From the NCBI GenBank assembly GCA_022865545.1, contig JALHTA010000192.1, positions 1-17,333 on the forward strand: a stretch of 17,333 bases of DNA. Reading direction: 5' to 3'. The notes below the pieces were generated by a model. It did not search any database, had not been told where the DNA came from, and saw nothing but the letters and a program-made list of their open reading frames with translations. A program made the position numbers and the translations under genes. This document shows, piece by piece, positions 15,834 to 17,333 of this stretch (within the stretch, counting starts at the first letter, position 1; every line of letters begins with the position of its first letter). Source of the DNA: Actinomycetota bacterium (GTDB lineage: Bacteria > Actinomycetota > Humimicrobiia > Humimicrobiales > Humimicrobiaceae).

Positions 15834-17045
15834 ATGTATACAAATGACATGAAAAAATATGATCCATTTATAGATGATATAAATACTGACAGGAAGAGGA
15901 GAAGGATCAAATTTGATCTTATATTCTTCCTTGCTGTCCTTATTATCTCTGTATTCGGAGTGATCATAATATACAGTGCGACAAGGAGCTCGATGCCCGG
16001 AGGGGTAAGTGATCCACAATATTATCTTAAAAGGCAGTCTATCTTTCTTGGAGCAGGGGTCCTCTTATTTGCGGGATTGCAGTTTGTAAATTACAGGAAG
16101 GTCAGGGATTTCTGGTGGATATCTGCAGGTTTAGGAATAATAGCCCTGGCAGCTGTCCTATTGTTCGGATATGAGGTTAATGGTTCTATGAGCTGGATAG
16201 ACCTGGGACTATTTCCCGTACAGCCTTCGGAATTTGCAAAAATATTTATGATCATAACTCTTTCAGCAATACTTTCAAAGAAAAAGACAGAGAAGGTCAA
16301 TCATATATCTGTAAGCAAGGTTATCCTATCCACCATTACAGCATTTATATTTATACTTCTTGTGCTGCTTGAACCTGATTTTGGTACGGCCCTTATCTTC
16401 TTTATTGTATTTATCGGAATGCTTTTTGTATCCGGGGCTAACTTCCTTTATGTTCTGGGAATAATGGCAGCTACTGTAGCAGGTTTTTTTGGAGCCTTAA
16501 AGGTAGGGGTAATAGAGCAGTATCAGCTTGACCGGATCCTTGTCTTTTTAAAACCGGATGTCTCTACTGAAGGTGTAGGATATAATCTATACCAGTCTAA
16601 ACTGGCCATAGGTTCTGGAGGACTTGCAGGAAAAGGTCTTTTTCTGGGTAAGCAGACAAACTTAAGTTATGTGCCCGAACATCATACTGATTTCATATTT
16701 TCAGTAATAGGGGAGGAGCTTGGATTTATAGGAGCCTTCTTAGTCATTGCCGTGCTAGGCTTCATTGTATGGAAATGTTTCCGGATAGCTTCTAGCTCAA
16801 ATAATAGCTTTGGTCTCCTTGTGGCTTCCGGTATAGGCTTTATGATACTTTCACAGATTATTATAAATATTGGGATGACAACAGGAATAATGCCTATCAT
16901 AGGCATACCGCTGCCTTTCATTAGCTCGGGTGGATCAAGCCTTGTCTCTACTTATTTTGGCATAGCATTGGTATCAAATATCTATATATACAAAGAGACA
17001 AGAAGGGATCACGAGATAGCATATGATGATTTTTCAGATGAGTAG
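15834..17045 (+). CDS. rodA: RodA, SEDS peptidoglycan glycosyltransferase
   Basis: RodA polymerises lipid II into glycan strands for cell elongation, in complex with PBP2. The protein has 403 residues from ATG 15834 and about ten membrane helices. SEDS hallmarks are present: GSMSWIDLGLFPVQPSEFAKI, LLEPDFGTALIF, the extracytoplasmic loop PEHHTDFIFSVIGEELGF and the C-terminal PFISSGGSSL. A cytoplasmic N-terminus of about 35 residues rich in charge (KKYDPFIDDINTDRKRRR) precedes the first helix. The gene directly follows mrdA, which favours RodA over the division paralogue FtsW. The ribosome-binding sequence is weak (GGGA). ATG 15849 is another possible start. Confidence 0.95.
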   Translation: MYTNDMKKYDPFIDDINTDRKRRRIKFDLIFFLAVLIISVFGVIIIYSATRSSMPGGVSDPQYYLKRQSIFLGAGVLLFAGLQFVNYRKVRDFWWISAGLGIIALAAVLLFGYEVNGSMSWIDLGLFPVQPSEFAKIFMIITLSAILSKKKTEKVNHISVSKVILSTITAFIFILLVLLEPDFGTALIFFIVFIGMLFVSGANFLYVLGIMAATVAGFFGALKVGVIEQYQLDRILVFLKPDVSTEGVGYNLYQSKLAIGSGGLAGKGLFLGKQTNLSYVPEHHTDFIFSVIGEELGFIGAFLVIAVLGFIVWKCFRIASSSNNSFGLLVASGIGFMILSQIIINIGMTTGIMPIIGIPLPFISSGGSSLVSTYFGIALVSNIYIYKETRRDHEIAYDDFSDE

Positions 17046-17067
17046 GACTGGTAAGGAAAAGATATAT

Positions 17068-17333
17068 ATGAAAAAAATAAAAACACTTGAATATGAAAAG
17101 CTTGAAATAATCTTAAAAGATATACAGAAACCAGGCAGGTATGTCGACCATGAGATAGGTACATCAAGCAAGAACCCGGCGGTACTGGAAGGAACCGGTG
17201 GAAATGTTTTTATAGCTCTTGCATTTCCTGATATATATGAGATAGGTTTTCCGAATATAGGCTTACAGATATTATACGATATAATAAACAAACGCCCCGA
17301 GTTCTCTGCTGAAAGGATATTTTCACCATGGAC
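17068..17333 (+). CDS. TIGR03960-type radical SAM protein with B12-binding-like domain, N-terminal fragment
   Basis: An ATG at 17068, seven to eight bases after AAGGAAAAG, opens a frame that runs off the right edge, giving 88 residues. The visible part (KPGRYVDHEIG, then VFIALAFPDIYEIGFPNIGLQILYDIINKRPEFSAERIFSPW) closely follows the N-terminus of the TIGR03960 radical SAM family, which begins with a cobalamin-binding-like fold. The Cx3Cx2C cluster motif would lie downstream, outside the window. The family's reaction is not established to my knowledge. In other bacteria these genes often precede a TIGR03936-type gene, rng and rplU/rpmA; that continuation is a prediction. It begins 22 bp after rodA and may belong to the same transcript. 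Confidence 0.85.
   Translation, partial: MKKIKTLEYEKLEIILKDIQKPGRYVDHEIGTSSKNPAVLEGTGGNVFIALAFPDIYEIGFPNIGLQILYDIINKRPEFSAERIFSPW

Overview
The window is one strand-biased stretch of an AT-rich bacterial chromosome. Every gene I can support reads left to right, and spacers are short or absent. I found no tRNA, rRNA, CRISPR array, insertion sequence or convincing intrinsic terminator. Codon use in most genes favours ATA for Ile and AGA/AGG for Arg. TTG starts (four genes) and GTG starts are frequent, and Shine-Dalgarno sequences of the AGGAG type precede many genes. The gene order (tig-clpP-clpX-valS-folC, then ndk-maf-mreBCD-mrdA-rodA, then a B12-binding-type radical SAM gene) suggests a monoderm-type bacterium, possibly a low-GC deep branch of Actinobacteriota or a Firmicutes relative. 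ClpP has a [11 protein letters not shown] active-site segment that I associate with actinobacterial ClpP2. This placement is inference from memory of synteny and motifs, not a computed phylogeny.

Left region (1-1933): the 3' end of a membrane methyltransferase of the phospholipid/isoprenylcysteine methyltransferase type, with codon use unlike the rest. An AT-rich repeat-bearing spacer follows, then a stand-alone GT-A-like glycosyltransferase. Neither clearly belongs to the downstream housekeeping block.

Middle region (about 1945-9478): a candidate sigma-A-type promoter precedes tig, clpP and clpX (nascent-chain folding and ATP-dependent proteolysis). valS and folC follow with coupled or near-coupled starts. 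tig overlaps clpP, clpX abuts valS, and folC starts 18 bp after valS.

Right region (9578-17333): a double-zinc-ribbon membrane protein, nucleoside diphosphate kinase with an unusual Cys-rich N-terminus, a DUF4321-type membrane protein overlapping maf, and the elongasome cluster mreB, mreC, mreD, mrdA (PBP2) and rodA. The 5' end of a TIGR03960-type radical SAM protein closes the window. MreBCD, PBP2 and RodA together build the lateral wall of rod-shaped cells: MreB filaments position the synthase, MreC/MreD link it across the membrane, RodA polymerises glycan and PBP2 cross-links it.

Most of the window is conserved core genome. I do not see a clear new multi-gene system. The oddities most worth a second look are a duplicated WTP motif in the trigger factor tail, the Cys/His N-terminus on NDK, the compositionally distinct membrane methyltransferase, and the uncharacterised zinc-ribbon and DUF4321 membrane proteins kept among housekeeping genes.
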